Source: Viscum album (taxonomy: Eukaryota; Streptophyta; Magnoliopsida; Santalales; Viscaceae). From it: 64,000 nt of DNA. Below, piece after piece: positions 10,627 to 22,509 of the stretch (the first letter of the stretch is position 1; each line of letters begins with the position of its first letter). The notes under the pieces are model-generated. The model was not told the origin of the DNA. It did not search any database and saw only the letters and a program-made list of their open reading frames with translations. The translations under genes and the position numbers were made by a program. The DNA is taken from positions 2,121,784,024 through 2,121,848,023 of the forward strand of contig OY728122.1 in the NCBI GenBank assembly GCA_963277665.1, given 5' to 3'.

Positions 10627-10750
10627 TGAAACATCCCAAGCTTCCATAGTACGCTTTCCTTTGAATAATACAGTAGTGTGTGTTGTACGCAACTTCGAGT
10701 TCTAACACACACCATACCCAATCAAACTAGCCGTTATGAATATTAATACC
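10627..10750 (+). repeat. Internal duplication of the LTR start
   Basis: Begins TGAAACATCCCAAG and aligns with 10311-10445 (TGTAACACCCCAAG..), including the 'cgagttc..acacacc' and 'gccgtt..tatgaata' segments. The solo LTR at 51954 lacks it at the corresponding place (52200-52330). Confidence 0.65.
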
Positions 10751-12212
10751 TACTTTTTGAAATTATGTATATTTTATATTTCAAAATGGACTTCATTTTT
10801 GGATTCGAAGTATTGAATTTAGCCTAAGGTGAAATTTTGGTTCTTTTCGGATAACTTTAATATTTTGATGAATAGTGAAAATTACTAAATTTTAATTAAA
10901 AACAACTTTTTTAATCAAAATAATTAATAGTGATAAATTATGAATTTGAGTGGTTTTAAAGTATACTTAGAATATATTTTTATCATTTTATATAATTTTG
11001 GTCATTGGACATAATTTTACAATTAAACCAGACATAAACAGGTGTCAATCTTTTGATAGTTATTATCTCTTAAAAACACGCCTTTTGTTTTAACAACGGG
11101 AATTAATTTTAAATTAATTTCTGCCACTTCTGTGTTTTGAATTTTGAAAAATGGATTCCATATTTGGAATCAGGATGTTTAAATTGTGTAAATAGGTAAC
11201 TTTTATTTTTAGACATTTTGAATAATTACTGCGGTAAATATTTTATTTACCATGGTTAAGGGTAAATCCGGTAAACAAGGGTTAAAAAATAATATTATAA
11301 TAATACTAAATTACCCTAAAACGTCTCCTAGACTTATTGGTTGATACAGGTTCGGCTGTAGGCATATTTGGGTCGATTTTGGGACCCCATGGAGCCACTT
11401 GTAGGTGATAGGGACACTTTATTTTAATTAGGTTAAAATAAGTACAAAAATGACATAAGTATATAGATTTTAGAAAAACAATTTTTACATAGGGTTATAT
11501 ATTTTGGATTTTCGACTATAAATATTAATTAGAAAGATAAAAATATTTCCTACATGATGATATTTTATTTTAAATTTTTAGAGGTTAAATAATTTAATTT
11601 ATTTATGACACAATGATGATGCAATAATTACCATAATAGTGAAAAATTAAAATAATTGATATTATAAATACCCAAATAAATATAATTTGAGACATATAAT
11701 GAATAACACTAATTTTCTAGGATAATATGACATATTAGTATTTATTTAATTAACTTTTTTCGAAGTAATCATTCTGTTATGAGTTTCACAAAAATCAACT
11801 ATTGAACAGTGTCAAAATTGACATAAAAGAGTTTTTAAAACAAATATTATATTATTAATTGATATTAAATTCCTAAAAATCTAAGGATCAGAAAAGAGAC
11901 TTATATCATGATAGGTGTATCATTAATGGACCACTTTGGGGGTCGCTTGGATGTATATGGTATGTTTATTAACCATATAATATAAAAATACAAAGTGACA
12001 TGGTAAATGTCAAACTAATTAACATAGAGTTAATACTTAAGGATAAGGTTAATATAAGTACCCAAACCTGTCTAAATTCTATTTGTTGATTTGTTTTCGA
12101 CCTATCCCAACCTTAACCTTTGAATAATAAACTTTGGATCCATTGGAAACCGAATATGAATTTATTATAAATTAATATTTCTATCTTTTCCAAAGGTGCC
12201 CCTCACCCCTCT

Positions 12213-12219
12213 TATAAAA
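12213..12219 (+). promoter_or_regulatory. TATA box of element A 3' LTR
   Basis: TATAAAA in CCTCTTATAAAAGGG. The solo LTR has the same context at 53862 and element C on the opposite strand at 22503 and 29340. Transcription should begin about 30 bp downstream, placing both hairpins in the RNA leader. Confidence 0.65.
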
Positions 12220-12546
12220 GGGTACTCCTCCTTCTTATTTATTCACACCTTCAAAGACTTTTGGTTTGGAAAAACTATTCCCAAACACTCTCCCAACTTA
12301 CCTCAATACAACCTATATGCCTTAGTTTGATCAGAAAGCCAACCTAAGGAGCCCTTTTGATCAAATCAAAAGGAAGAACCCAAAGAAGAGGTAATGATTT
12401 CAGCACCCTTTTACAAGTTCCTTTCTTCTTCCACTTATTCTTCCGTTGTTTTTACCATTATAAAATAATAACTCCAGTATCATATATATACTGTGATGTT
12501 ATTATAAATATGGTACAACCATATTCAGTATTCTATCCACCCTTTT

Positions 12547-12614
12547 GAATAACATGTCACCATACGTGCGTACGTACGGCTTACCGTCTCCACATCGTGG
12601 TGTAATTGTTATTC
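12547..12614 (+). other. LTR leader hairpin 1 (element A, 3' copy)
   Basis: Arms GAATAACA-tgt-CACCA-ta-CG and CG-TGGTG-taat-TGTTATTC pair over 15 bp with small bulges. Core at 12568-12592 is GCGTACGTACGG-CTTA-CCGTCTCCA. It lies about 335 bp downstream of the TATA box. Confidence 0.7.
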
Positions 12615-12737
12615 AATAAATTATTATTTGTATGGGTATAATAATGATGTGAAACTCATGAAAATAATAAATATAACATGATAATGATTCTCTATATATG
12701 ATATACCATCCAATTATATATTATTTTAATGTCAAAA

Positions 12738-12802
12738 GAATGATATTATCGCTCATGCGTACGTACGGACTACCATCTCCACGAACACGATAAGATTCAT
12801 TC
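12738..12802 (+). other. LTR leader hairpin 2 (element A, 3' copy)
   Basis: Arms GAATGA..TTATCG and CGATAAgATTCATTC. The core carries CCATCTCC instead of CCGTCTCC, a change consistent with CpG decay. Start-to-start spacing from hairpin 1 is 191 bp. Confidence 0.65.
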
Positions 12803-13774
12803 TCCATCGTATCCATTCAAGTATAATTATCACTTGATGATTTAAAAATAATGTTTAAGGACTTGATATCATTCTGTATATGAATAAGATACAACATATA
12901 CATTACAAGCATGTCTTAATTAACAAAACATATAAAAGAAAACAAGTATGTTAACACCCGAAACAACGATAATACTAAGATATTATTATCAAATAAATAT
13001 TAAAAGATCGTATATGATATCATATTAATGTATATGATTCTTGTATAATTTAATAACAATTATTTCACCATTATACAGGAGGTTAACCTACCCCAACCAA
13101 GGAAAAGTACAAGGTAAGGTTTATTTCACAATCTCTTCATTATCCGAGGTTGTTTATACGTAATAATCTACTAGGATCTCTTTATCATCCACATCCATGT
13201 TTCTTAAAAATGTATTTCAAAACATTTTTACTATTCACAAGAATATGGGTTAAATTCATTTATACCCTTGTTTGTCTTTTTATAAGAGGTTTATAAAGGA
13301 ATCCTTCCGTCGTTTTCCAAACAAGGTGCTTTTTAACCTTTTCGACAAAATTAAGGTAAGAATGTTTTTTTTAACTTATTCGGCGGGTGCAGCTATTTTC
13401 CGCCGTTATAAAATCGTCAAAGCTTCCCTTAAAAGCTAATAAGAATATTTTCAAAGAAAATGTTTTATTTTATAAATATATGACTCTTAAATGATTTCAA
13501 AAATAGAAAGAGATATTTCTCTAAAAAGAGTTTTGATTTCATCTATGTCAACATCCTATGATGGATTTTATGCTTATTTGTAGTTGATTTATTAAGATAC
13601 AAAACTTTTATATTGTATTGAAGGTTTTGTGATATGTTTTACTTTGGATGTGCTATTTTTATACCATTCATAGTTTATGATGAAAGTATTGACATTTTGC
13701 ATGCTAGTTTTAATACGAATGTTTATGTTATGTTTAAACCTTTTCATATGGGAATGCATTGGACTTAATATGTG

Positions 13775-13835
13775 ACGGGTGGAGCCCGCTATAGCTCCTC
13801 GATGCATCGGTAGGTCTCATGAGACAAACTAGTGT
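13775..13835 (+). other. Conserved palindrome block in element A 3' LTR
   Basis: Same block as 7098-7165, with CGATGCATCG at 13800-13809 and GTCTCATGAGAC just after it. Confidence 0.5.
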
Positions 13836-14415
13836 CTTGGCACAAGGCCTTGAAAAAATATTATTTGTAGTCTTGGCACGAGGCCTTGGCTATGTGGTTA
13901 TGATAGTCTGGCATTTTTCATTCCATCATTATGAAAGTGGTTATTGATATTGCATGTGATTATTCGATTAGTAGAATATCAATGTGAATAAGTAAATGGA
14001 ATTATTTCATTTTTCTTTTGCCATACTATGTTTAAATTCAAGTTTAAAAGTCTTTTGTTTTAGTTATACATTGCCTTAAAAATTTATGCTTATTTTTGAA
14101 AGTTTCAGCTATATTGTTATCCCTACTAGGAATTTGAGCTCACCCCTTTTCTATGTTTTATTTTTCCCAGGATGTGAAGAAGTAAGTTATGAATGACCTG
14201 CAGGGATAGAATGAGGGGACATGAGTGTGGAATATAGAGACTATGATGTTGTTGTATTTTTTCACTTTTTGATGTAATGTAAAACTTTATGAATATATCT
14301 AGTGTTTCCAAGTCTACTAAACCAATCGGTCTTTCGAGATTTGATCTTTCTTGTGATCATTCCAATGTAATGTAATAATGCACCGACTCTGGGTAACTAG
14401 GGTCGGGCCATTACA

Positions 14416-15888
14416 CATTCTCCCTAACTTAATTAAATTTCATCCCCACAATTTTAAATAGATCATGGTTTGATATTTAGTATATTTAAATCCCATATCC
14501 TGATAATATTTTTTAAAATATCCTTTGGAATATGGACAATGAAAATAAAAAAGGTCACATGGACTAACATGTAACTAGGTATCTAAATAGAATACCACTA
14601 GTGGAATGTATAGATATGTACTTGGAGGAAAAGTGTAAATATTTATAAGGAGTGATTGAGGTCATCAATCACAATAAAGAGAATGATCAATAGAATGAAT
14701 AGGGGCTTAAAGCCATAAATATTTTATGATATATAAGACCACCATTTCATAAATAATTTAGTAAGTAGGAAAACATTTTATTTCTATGTAACAATCCTAA
14801 TATTGGGTAATCCGTTTAATATCTGATGATATATGGAAATATTCATACATGATAGGTTTCAATTTCAGGTGAACAATCCAAATTCTTTGTTATTCTTTGA
14901 TCAAATTATAATTCATTGATTTACTGCCCATAAATTAATTACTAATAATGCACTTTTTAAACCAAAATAACAAAAAGAAACATTTATTGGATTGTGATGA
15001 TTGTAAATGAGTGATAACTCTAACTATATGTCAATGACTATCTTCCATAATAATATGGTTAATATATTAATATATGACCCTAAAAAGTGATATTTCATGT
15101 TCATCATTAACATTTTTTCATCAAGTTTATAAATATAAAAAATGAAAAATTAACCAGGCTATTGTGTTGGTAAGTGGTTAGCGTAAAACCCTTACCATCC
15201 TTTGGTCATGTATTAATGTGTCGTGGACTTGATGGAGATGATTGGTTGTCACCCGTCATACATGTTTTCCCTTTCTAAAAGCATATTAAAATAATTTCTA
15301 AAATAAATCTATTGGTAATCCATAAAATATTATTAATTACTAAATATCCTTTTAACTAATGTATTCAATACATCCCTAATAAACAAATACTTCATCCATT
15401 TATTTCCGAAAGGGTGTTCCTTGGTCTTGAGTTTATCCATAATATCATTTTTAGGATTCATAAATCATTAAACCTTACTTAAAATCTAAAATAAATTAAT
15501 ATTAACCCAGGATATTCATTTTAAATATCTATTCAAATCCATCACAATGATTTTTAATGAAAAAGGTAATTATCTAAAGAATATCCCCCGTGAGTGTCAA
15601 ATCTGGTGCATAGTAAGGTCCGTTGACATGTAACATGTTATGTTGAGTCAGGCTTGGAACACATTTTCAATATTATTAATCATAGGTACATCCCTGCCAA
15701 AACCACACCCACTTGTAGTATCCATACATGGATGTATTTCTGGGAAAAAACTAAAAATCTCTACATTACCAAAATTGTAGGTTTTTCATCCATAATTATC
15801 CCCAAATTCTACCTTAGGGTTATGTTTTCTAAATTTTTTTCCTAAACCTAGTTCCCAAGGTTTATACTAAACTTAATTTTATGCCAAC
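14416..15888 (-). mobile_element. Element B internal region (non-coding)
   Basis: A 1.47 kb interior on the minus strand. The reverse complement of 14416-14428 is GTTAGGGAGAATG, a polypurine-tract relic, and 15877-15887 reads as a degenerate primer site (TTGGCATAA) next to an LTR end at 15889. It contains SINE copy S3 but no coding motif. ORF 15654-15845 has no recognisable content. It is homologous in layout to the interior of element C. The 3' LTR that should lie left of 14416 is replaced exactly by element A's plus-strand LTR. Confidence 0.7.
15152..15272 (+). mobile_element. tRNA-derived SINE (S3, decayed)
   Basis: Starts AACCAGG, has GGTAAGTGGTTAGCG at the A-box position and ends GGTTGTCACCCGTC..TTTTCC, matching S1 at 25122. 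The B box is lost (GTGGACTTGAT). It lies antisense to element B, about 600 bp from the primer-site end. Confidence 0.5.
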
Positions 15889-16616
15889 TATAGTGAACCG
15901 ACCCAAAAAACCCGGAGTTGGTGTCTTCTATCAATTAAATTGGAATGATTATGAGGAATAAGTACCTAAAGGACCGATCAGTTTAGTCATCTTGGAAAAC
16001 TAGATATATAAATGATCCCTTTTAACATATTAATACACCAATGAAAACATAATTTTTTTCTTCTAAATAATAATATCAAGGATAAAGTCATTAAATCTAG
16101 AATATACTTTCATATATTTCTCATTACAAATCTTGACTTCATAGGGAAATGAAACATAATAAGGGTGATCTCAAACACTCAATAAGGACATTGTATAGAA
16201 AAAAACAATAATAAATAAATAACAATAATAAATATGGCTTGGAAAATAACTGAACAGACATACAATATAATCAACTAACTAGAAAATATGTTCATAAACA
16301 ATATTGAAAGTTAATAAATAGAAACACATGCCATTAAAATAACTAGACAATGAAAAATAATTACGGAAAGATAATAAATAGAAAACTAGTTCCATTTTAT
16401 CAATAAAATGAGAATGAAACACATATATTAATTTTATCTTGTGAAAATATCATGGATAATTAATAATCAACAAAAATTAAGTCAATGCTTAATTATTGGA
16501 TGTCATGTCTCTAGAAAATGAAAAACATTACTGTCAAGATCCATCCTTATAGTTGTTTAAAACTACAGATATAAACCCATTTAATTTGAAAAACCTATTC
16601 ATCTAATGACAACATA

Positions 16617-16628
16617 TCGATGCATCGA
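16617..16628. other. LTR palindrome (element B)
   Basis: TCGATGCATCGA, in the same relative part of the LTR as CGATGCATCG of element A and CAATGCATTG of element C. Confidence 0.45.
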
Positions 16629-18603
16629 TGATCTATATAATATCAGGTCTCTACCCATTATTTCATGTCGAAATCATTATTTATATTGAGTAATTGATTT
16701 AATTAATAAATAAAATTATTTATCATATATCTATATTGAATAATGATTACAGATTTATCAATATTTACCCAAATAATCAAACTATTATCAAAATATAAAA
16801 AATATGTAAAGTGGTACATATTTTTGGAAATAGTAATATCCATGGTAAATGAAGTGGATAATTTAGGGGATATTCAGTGTCCAATGATCATAGAAGATTT
16901 AATATTTTAAAGGGTCTAAAAAATGAATCATGGAAGTTAATGTTAATACTATACTTTTCCAAATAAATCAAAAACCATAAAGAGGATAAAATAGGATGGT
17001 ATCAGTACAGTATAACCCATGTAGAGTAAAAATAATTATTTTTTACAATGATAAATAGAAATACAATAAAATACTCTTTTAAAAAAATTATTTAGGAAAA
17101 TATAATTTTATTATGAAAAAAATTCCGAATTACTATTTATTTGAAAATTAGTTTTGAAAAAAAATTATTTTTGTTGAATCCTTTAAAAAATGATCTGTAA
17201 TATTACAAGAAATGATGGGAGGAAAATATGTACAAGTTTTATTTGGTAAGAAGTACATTCCTTTTGAATGGATAATGATTAGAAAAATACCTTCCATGGA
17301 AAGTGACAAGAATATTTCATCGAACAAATTTCTAAAAAAAGGTAAAAATATCATTACTATATAATTCTAAAAACATTTTTGAAAATGTTTTTATAATGAA
17401 ACATATTTAGAAGAAAATAGTACCTCTGACTAAAGAGTGAAATAATTTTGGGTTTTCTAAAAAACATATTATAAAACATTCTCTATAATGATGATTGAAA
17501 AAATTGTACAATCACATAATAACTTTTATGAATAACTAGAGGGGATTTAAAAGACATTATGAAAAAAATTATATAATATTAATGAATAAAATGTTTTAAT
17601 ATAACCCAATTAAAATAAATTGGGTTACAAAATCTCTTTTTAACGTGGAAAAATTTAACTAAAATCCACTTTGATGAAATAATTTAAATTAAAACTCAAA
17701 ATATCATGAAGAATTAATGAATCAAGACTTTATATGACAATGTGGTAGTTTGTGAACCATATATAAGAAATTCGGTGAAAAAAATATAGTTATTGTATCT
17801 AGAGAAACAAAACAATCTCAAAATTAATTGAGATTACAAAGATTATTATTAAAAATGTTCTTGAGAAGAATAATCATTGAACATTCCAGACAACCCCATA
17901 CCATAGTGAAACATTTTCAATCATAAAATTAACGAAGTAATAAAATTACATGAATGTTACAATATCATGACAGTTAAGAGATTCATGATAAATCATTTGA
18001 AAGGGAAGTATAGACACCCTATTAAAAACTAGGTGCATAACAACAAATAAGTTTCAATGGAATGTAAATTGAGATGAAATCTATAACAATGTGTCTCCTT
18101 TTGTGTGAATGTACATTAATATTCCATATAATAAACATATGTTAATTATATAATTTATTTATAACCTTTTCCCTATCTATCATTACTTTTATTTTACATA
18201 TTACAATTTTTCATACAACTACTTAATCAATTCAGTTTTTGTCAGGTGTTTTTGACCAAATTCAGTTTCTATGTCAAAAAAACATTGGTAGGTCAACTTT
18301 GGTCATAGTTATAATTTTATAACATCACATGAATAAAAATATTGAAATAAATATAATATTTATATAAAAATTATATTTTTTAACCAATCATTAAATATGG
18401 TTGTGAAAAATGAATATACTTTACAATCATGGAGATGGTAGGCCATATGTATGCATTAGTATTGTTCCCATTTTTCGATGATCATTATGGAAATAAAGTA
18501 ACTCCATATAATCACATAATGAAAATTATATCATAAATAACATATTATGTTTTCATATATAATTATATATATAATTATTATGATTAAAAATAATCACATC
18601 TTG

Positions 18604-18633
18604 TCGAGGATGTGGTTTTCCACACGTCCGCGA
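18604..18633 (-). other. LTR leader hairpin b (element B)
   Basis: Outer TCG-a-GGA/TCC-g-CGA and inner GTGG-TTTT-CCAC. It corresponds to 1094-1124. Confidence 0.45.
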
Positions 18634-18810
18634 ATAATGTTACCACTTTTTCTATGTGTGAATGGGTCATAAAAATGGTATATATTATACTTATTGAAAG
18701 TTAATTATGTCAATAATATCATATATATATATATATAGACTATTTATGTCACATATTTTTATTAAATACCATCTTTTATACATTCCATGTGTCGTGTGAA
18801 CAAATCAAAA

Positions 18811-18850
18811 CAATTTATAGGGGTGGTTTTCCACACTTCCTCAAACGATG
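18811..18850 (-). other. LTR leader hairpin c (element B, weak arms)
   Basis: Inner helix GTGG-TTTT-CCAC at 18823-18834. The outer arms have mostly lost pairing. About 205 bp from hairpin b. Confidence 0.35.
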
Positions 18851-19009
18851 ATATCATATTTACAAAAAATTGGAATTATTAATGTAATGGGTAATAAAAT
18901 AGGATAAATTAAGTAATAATTATCATATATAATATATTTAAATTTATATTCCATCATAATAGCCCCCATAAGTAGTATTAAAGGAAAAAATGAACAATCA
19001 TCATTTTGT

Positions 19010-19014
19010 GAGGT
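19010..19014. repeat. Target-site duplication, left (element C)
   Basis: GAGGT, repeated at 30980-30984 on the other side of element C. Confidence 0.85.
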
Positions 19015-19524
19015 TATAAGGCCCCGACCATAAACCTTACTTAATATTGAATTAAATGAATAATTCACATTCGGGATCTTTCCTGGATTAGAGTTTTAGA
19101 GAATTATGACATGACAATTACATCTCAAAAGATTACAAAGTAGAAACTTCTACTATGTTTCCATAAAATAAAAACTCTTAAAAAGAAACATGTCTAGTTC
19201 CATGTTTTAGGTAGCATGACTTTCCCTTGATCCCATCCTTTACCCTATTCCGCGTTAAGTCCTGTGAAAAACATTTCAAAAACATGGGATGAGCATAAAA
19301 AGATCAGTAAGGGTTACACAAAGAATGAAAACTGTTAGTTTTTCAAAACAACAGGTAAACCATGTATACTTTATCAAAGTAATACCATTCACATTTTCGA
19401 AGTAGTAAAAAAACTCTTCAATGAATAAAAGATCATTACATACCCTTTTGGAATCAAAAGATTACCATAAGACCCATATAAAGAACACATAACATAAAAA
19501 GGTAACTTGGGACATAAACATACA

Positions 19525-19700
19525 TAAATGGAATAACCATACGGTCAACTTCCACCCATAATTAATGGAATAGCCATACGGACGACTTCCACACATACTT
19601 AATGGAATAGCAATACGGCCGACTTCCATACCCAATGCATTGGAGGTTATAACGTAACCACCCGTCCTGGTATTCACGACACCACCCGCCATATTGATTA
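19525..19700 (-). repeat. Short tandem repeats in element C 3' LTR
   Basis: Three ~33 bp units containing AATGGAATAGCCATACGG followed by CGACTTCCA, then three TAACCACCCGT-type units. The palindrome CAATGCATTG is at 19633-19642. The 5' LTR counterpart is 26355-26550. Confidence 0.75.
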
Positions 19701-20409
19701 TCACATAACCACCCGTAAAATGTCCAAGTACCATAATTACACATAAAATATTGAAAATATAAACATTTCAATAACAACATTTCATTTTCAATAAAAATAA
19801 GTAATTCAAAGATATTGAATTAATCAATCCATTTTCAAAAATCATTCAAAAGAGATTCTTGAATCATAGTGTCCCATACAAATTTTCATATTTTATTGGA
19901 ATTATAATTTTAATACATTAATGTCCGTATAAATAAATATTTAAAAACATTTTGAAAAAATGGATATTAAAGATAAATATTTAGAATAATAAATCTTTAA
20001 AACATTTAAAACGATATTTTTGTTATTGAGTTTTTAACAAAATGAGAGACTCTTGAATACAAATAATTGCGGAATAACATTTAATCCAAACATTATAATA
20101 TCATGAGAATAAAGGGATTCATGATATAATGTGTCAAAGGACAGTATACACACCATATAAGAGTGAATTGGTGCATAACAACAATGAGGTCTCAAAAGAA
20201 ATGTAAAATGAGATGAAATCCATTATAAAGAAGGTATCCTTAAATTAAGGATAAATCGATCTCATAATTATGTGTGAAAAATATAAATACACCCAATATA
20301 AGTGGATATTAAGTGTAAAACAATCAAAGTTCATTCGCACATATTAAATGGATGACATATTCAATAACTACATGTTGAACCCAAAGAAATCGAAATTGGG
20401 TTAAGAAGT

Positions 20410-21215
20410 TCCCTTGGTAAAATTCGACAGCCTAACGACATCACATAAAATTATACAAAAAGGGTTGATGAGAGAGATAAAGGGGATATCATCACTTGGA
20501 CATAAAATTTACATCAATAAGGATATAGAAGATAATATCCCAACATAATAGTATGTGAATTAAAAGACATAACAAAAGAAGTCTTTTTAAAAAAAAGGAG
20601 GGTGAAAGGTCCCCTTACCGAGTTGGGTAACTTAAAAAAAGTACACCCCATGGAAGAAGGGTCATACAATGAAGATGTAAATACCCGTAAATGAAATTAT
20701 ACTACACAAAGTTTATAATAATGTTCAGTAGTTACACCACTCAAAGGAAATAGTGGCAAACGTAGCATAAATGTCACGGGAATAAAATTGAGATGAAAAA
20801 TCCCTTACGAAAACTCGGTAGCCTAACGGCGCCACATAAAACATCCAAAAATGGATTTATGAGATCAATTAGGGTCTCCCATAATATGAAAATAAAATGT
20901 AGAGTATGAAAAATATAAAATAACATCCCCAAACATAAGAAAGATGGGATTAAAAGAAATGACATAAAAGAGAGTACTTAAAAATAAAGAGAGAGGTTGG
21001 ATCCCTTACAAAAATTCGGCAGCCTAATGGCACCAATGAAAACATCCAAAATGTATAGACGATAGAAAATAGGGTCCCTCATCATATGAACATAAAAATT
21101 AAAGTAAGATTAATATAAAATAACATCCCAATCATAATGAAGATTAGCTTAAAAGGAATGACATAAAAGAGTGTACTTAAAAAGAAAGAGAGGGGTAGGT
21201 TCCCTTACCTCGTGT
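20410..21215 (-). repeat. ~200 bp modular repeats in element C 3' LTR
   Basis: The marker TTCGGCAGCCTAACGGC (with variants) occurs at about 20423, 20814 and 21015: one ~200 bp step and one double step. Each unit includes GGGTCYC and 'aaaagacataa' segments and ends in a CCCTTAC motif, which is GTAAGGG in the sense direction. Confidence 0.7.
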
Positions 21216-21524
21216 CCGACATGACTCGATCGTTATTTAATCTCCTGAATAATAAAATTTGGTCAATTTATAATTGCTTAAGTACCTCCTTAAAATATTA
21301 TTATTCATTTCATATCACATATTCTAATTTTATAATAATTGGTTAATAAAGTGAGTTCATATCAGACGTTTTTGTCGATGTTCTGTAAATGAGTAAAACT
21401 TGAACTGGTTGGAAAAGAATTTTCCATGTAGTTATACGTACATCATCTCAAGAATAGTATTTATGTTTTAAATATCATATATATCTAGTATATATTCATT
21501 TTATACTATTCCATTTCATTTGGA

Positions 21525-21600
21525 GGTAAAAAAAATTAAAAGCACCGTTCATGGAGACGGTAGGCCGTACGTACGAATGAACACTACCTTCATTTTTTCC
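21525..21600 (-). other. LTR leader hairpin a (element C, 3' LTR)
   Basis: GTTCAT/ATGAAC encloses GAG-ACGG-TAGG-CCGT-ACGTACG. Flanking A-rich and T-rich arms extend the fold imperfectly. Confidence 0.65.
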
Positions 21601-21733
21601 ATATTAATGGAATTAAAAAAATGAGAGATATATATATTATAATTACAGAATGATACCCATAATCTAGATTTAATATATTACATATATATCCATTATATAT
21701 ATGTACTTATAATAGTACATAACATTTAGAGAT

Positions 21734-21802
21734 AAGAAATGAAATGTACCGTTCATGGAGACGGTAAGTCGTACGTACGCATGAACGCTACTTTCATTTC
21801 TT
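21734..21802 (-). other. LTR leader hairpin b (element C, 3' LTR)
   Basis: Outer AAGAAATGAAA/TTTCATTTCTT (11 bp), an internal loop, then GTTCATG/CATGAAC (7 bp) around GAG-ACGG-TAAG-TCGT-ACGTACG. Confidence 0.7.
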
Positions 21803-21930
21803 TTTTTTTGTATTCAATGGAATGGAATAATAAAGATATAAAGGTATATTATAATTCCAGTATGATGAAACATGTAATACAATTAATTCTATCCTTTATA
21901 CGTCCCACATATGGCATTAACGAATCAAAT

Positions 21931-21975
21931 CACTTTGAGGGGGCGATAGTCCGCACTTCATAAAATGAAGATATC
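21931..21975 (-). other. LTR leader hairpin c (element C, 3' LTR)
   Basis: Inner GCGA-TAGT-CCGC at 21943-21954, one pair weakened relative to GCGG in the 5' LTR. A second small stem CTTCAT-AAA-ATGAAG follows. Confidence 0.45.
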
Positions 21976-22125
21976 GCATTTACCCATAATGGAAACCATA
22001 AAAGTATGAAATAAATGAAAAATACAGAAGCTTAAGAAAACAATAAACATATTATAAATCTTATATAAATATAGTGACATCTTAATGGCCACCTTTGAAG
22101 GTGTTAAAAAAATTGAACAATCATC

Positions 22126-22160
22126 GTTTCGTGTGGCAGTAATTCGCCATTCGCAGAAAC
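22126..22160 (-). other. LTR leader hairpin d (element C, 3' LTR)
   Basis: GTTTCGTG pairs with CGC-a-GAAAC (one T-G wobble), inner GGC/GCC. The 5' LTR has CAC in place of CGC; pairing survives either way. Confidence 0.6.
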
Positions 22161-22502
22161 AGTCGGTTCTTTAACCATTAGACGAAGGTGTGTGTAAGTG
22201 TAGCTATAATCCTTCACATAACAACATCATAGTATATTGAGGATACTGTTTTTGTTACAAAATAAAAGAATAAAAAGAGTTTAGGGGGTTGGATAATCAA
22301 AATAAAACAAAAAAACACAAGGGAAGACATTACCTTTAAATCGGGTAACTTCCTTTGATTTGAGATCAAAGAATCCTTGGAAAGTATTCTGCCCAAAGTG
22401 AGGCTACAATGATGAAGAGAGGGATGTGGAGAGATGAAATGGGCAGGTGTTGGCCGAGAAAATGGATTGAGAGGTGTGTGTAAGGTGGTATAGGTGGGGG
22501 CC

Positions 22503-22509
22503 TTTTATA
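22503..22509 (-). promoter_or_regulatory. TATA box of element C 3' LTR
   Basis: Sense strand CTCTTATAAAAGG, the same context as element A. Hairpin d begins about 340 bp downstream. Confidence 0.65.

Larger units (their letters stand above)
10311..14415 (+). mobile_element. Element A: complete 3' LTR (4.1 kb)
   Basis: Runs from TGTAACACCC to GGGCCATTACA. The TATA box is at 12213-12219, followed by hairpins at 12547-12614 and 12738-12802 and the palindrome block at 13775-13835. Close identity to 5803-7747 shows they are LTRs of one element. A second, diverged copy of the LTR start sits at 10627-10750. Immediately right is the polypurine tract of minus-strand element B, with no spacer. No protein-coding ORF is credible here; 12357-12548 and the antisense ORFs at 13592-13807 and 14126-14311 are LTR shadows. 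Confidence 0.9.
15889..19014 (-). mobile_element. Element B 5' LTR, part 1 (sense 3' part)
   Basis: The right part of this LTR is at 30985-~32525. Its sense end (reverse complement of 15889-16000) has CTAAACTGATCGG and GATCATTCCAATTTAATTGATAG..ACTCCGGG..GGGTCGG, closely like the end of element A's LTR. The palindrome TCGATGCATCGA is at 16617-16628. Hairpins lie at 18604-18633 and about 18811-18850, and a third is broken by element C at 19014. The remainder is AT-rich with no coding capacity; ORFs 17148-17354 and 18841-19068 are judged to be chance. Confidence 0.75.

Noticed and set aside
19462..19734. 90-codon sense-strand ORF in element C, also open at 26292-26567, with Gly-Gly-Tyr-Val repeats
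   Set aside because: It is duplicated with the LTR and most differences between the two copies change amino acids. It is explained by short DNA repeats in the LTR, not by protein conservation.
21525..21802. Hairpins as self-cleaving ribozymes, such as the hammerheads of plant retrozymes
   Set aside because: The conserved CUGANGA and GAAA core segments of a hammerhead are absent, and the arrangement does not fit twister or HDV-type cores as far as can be judged by eye.
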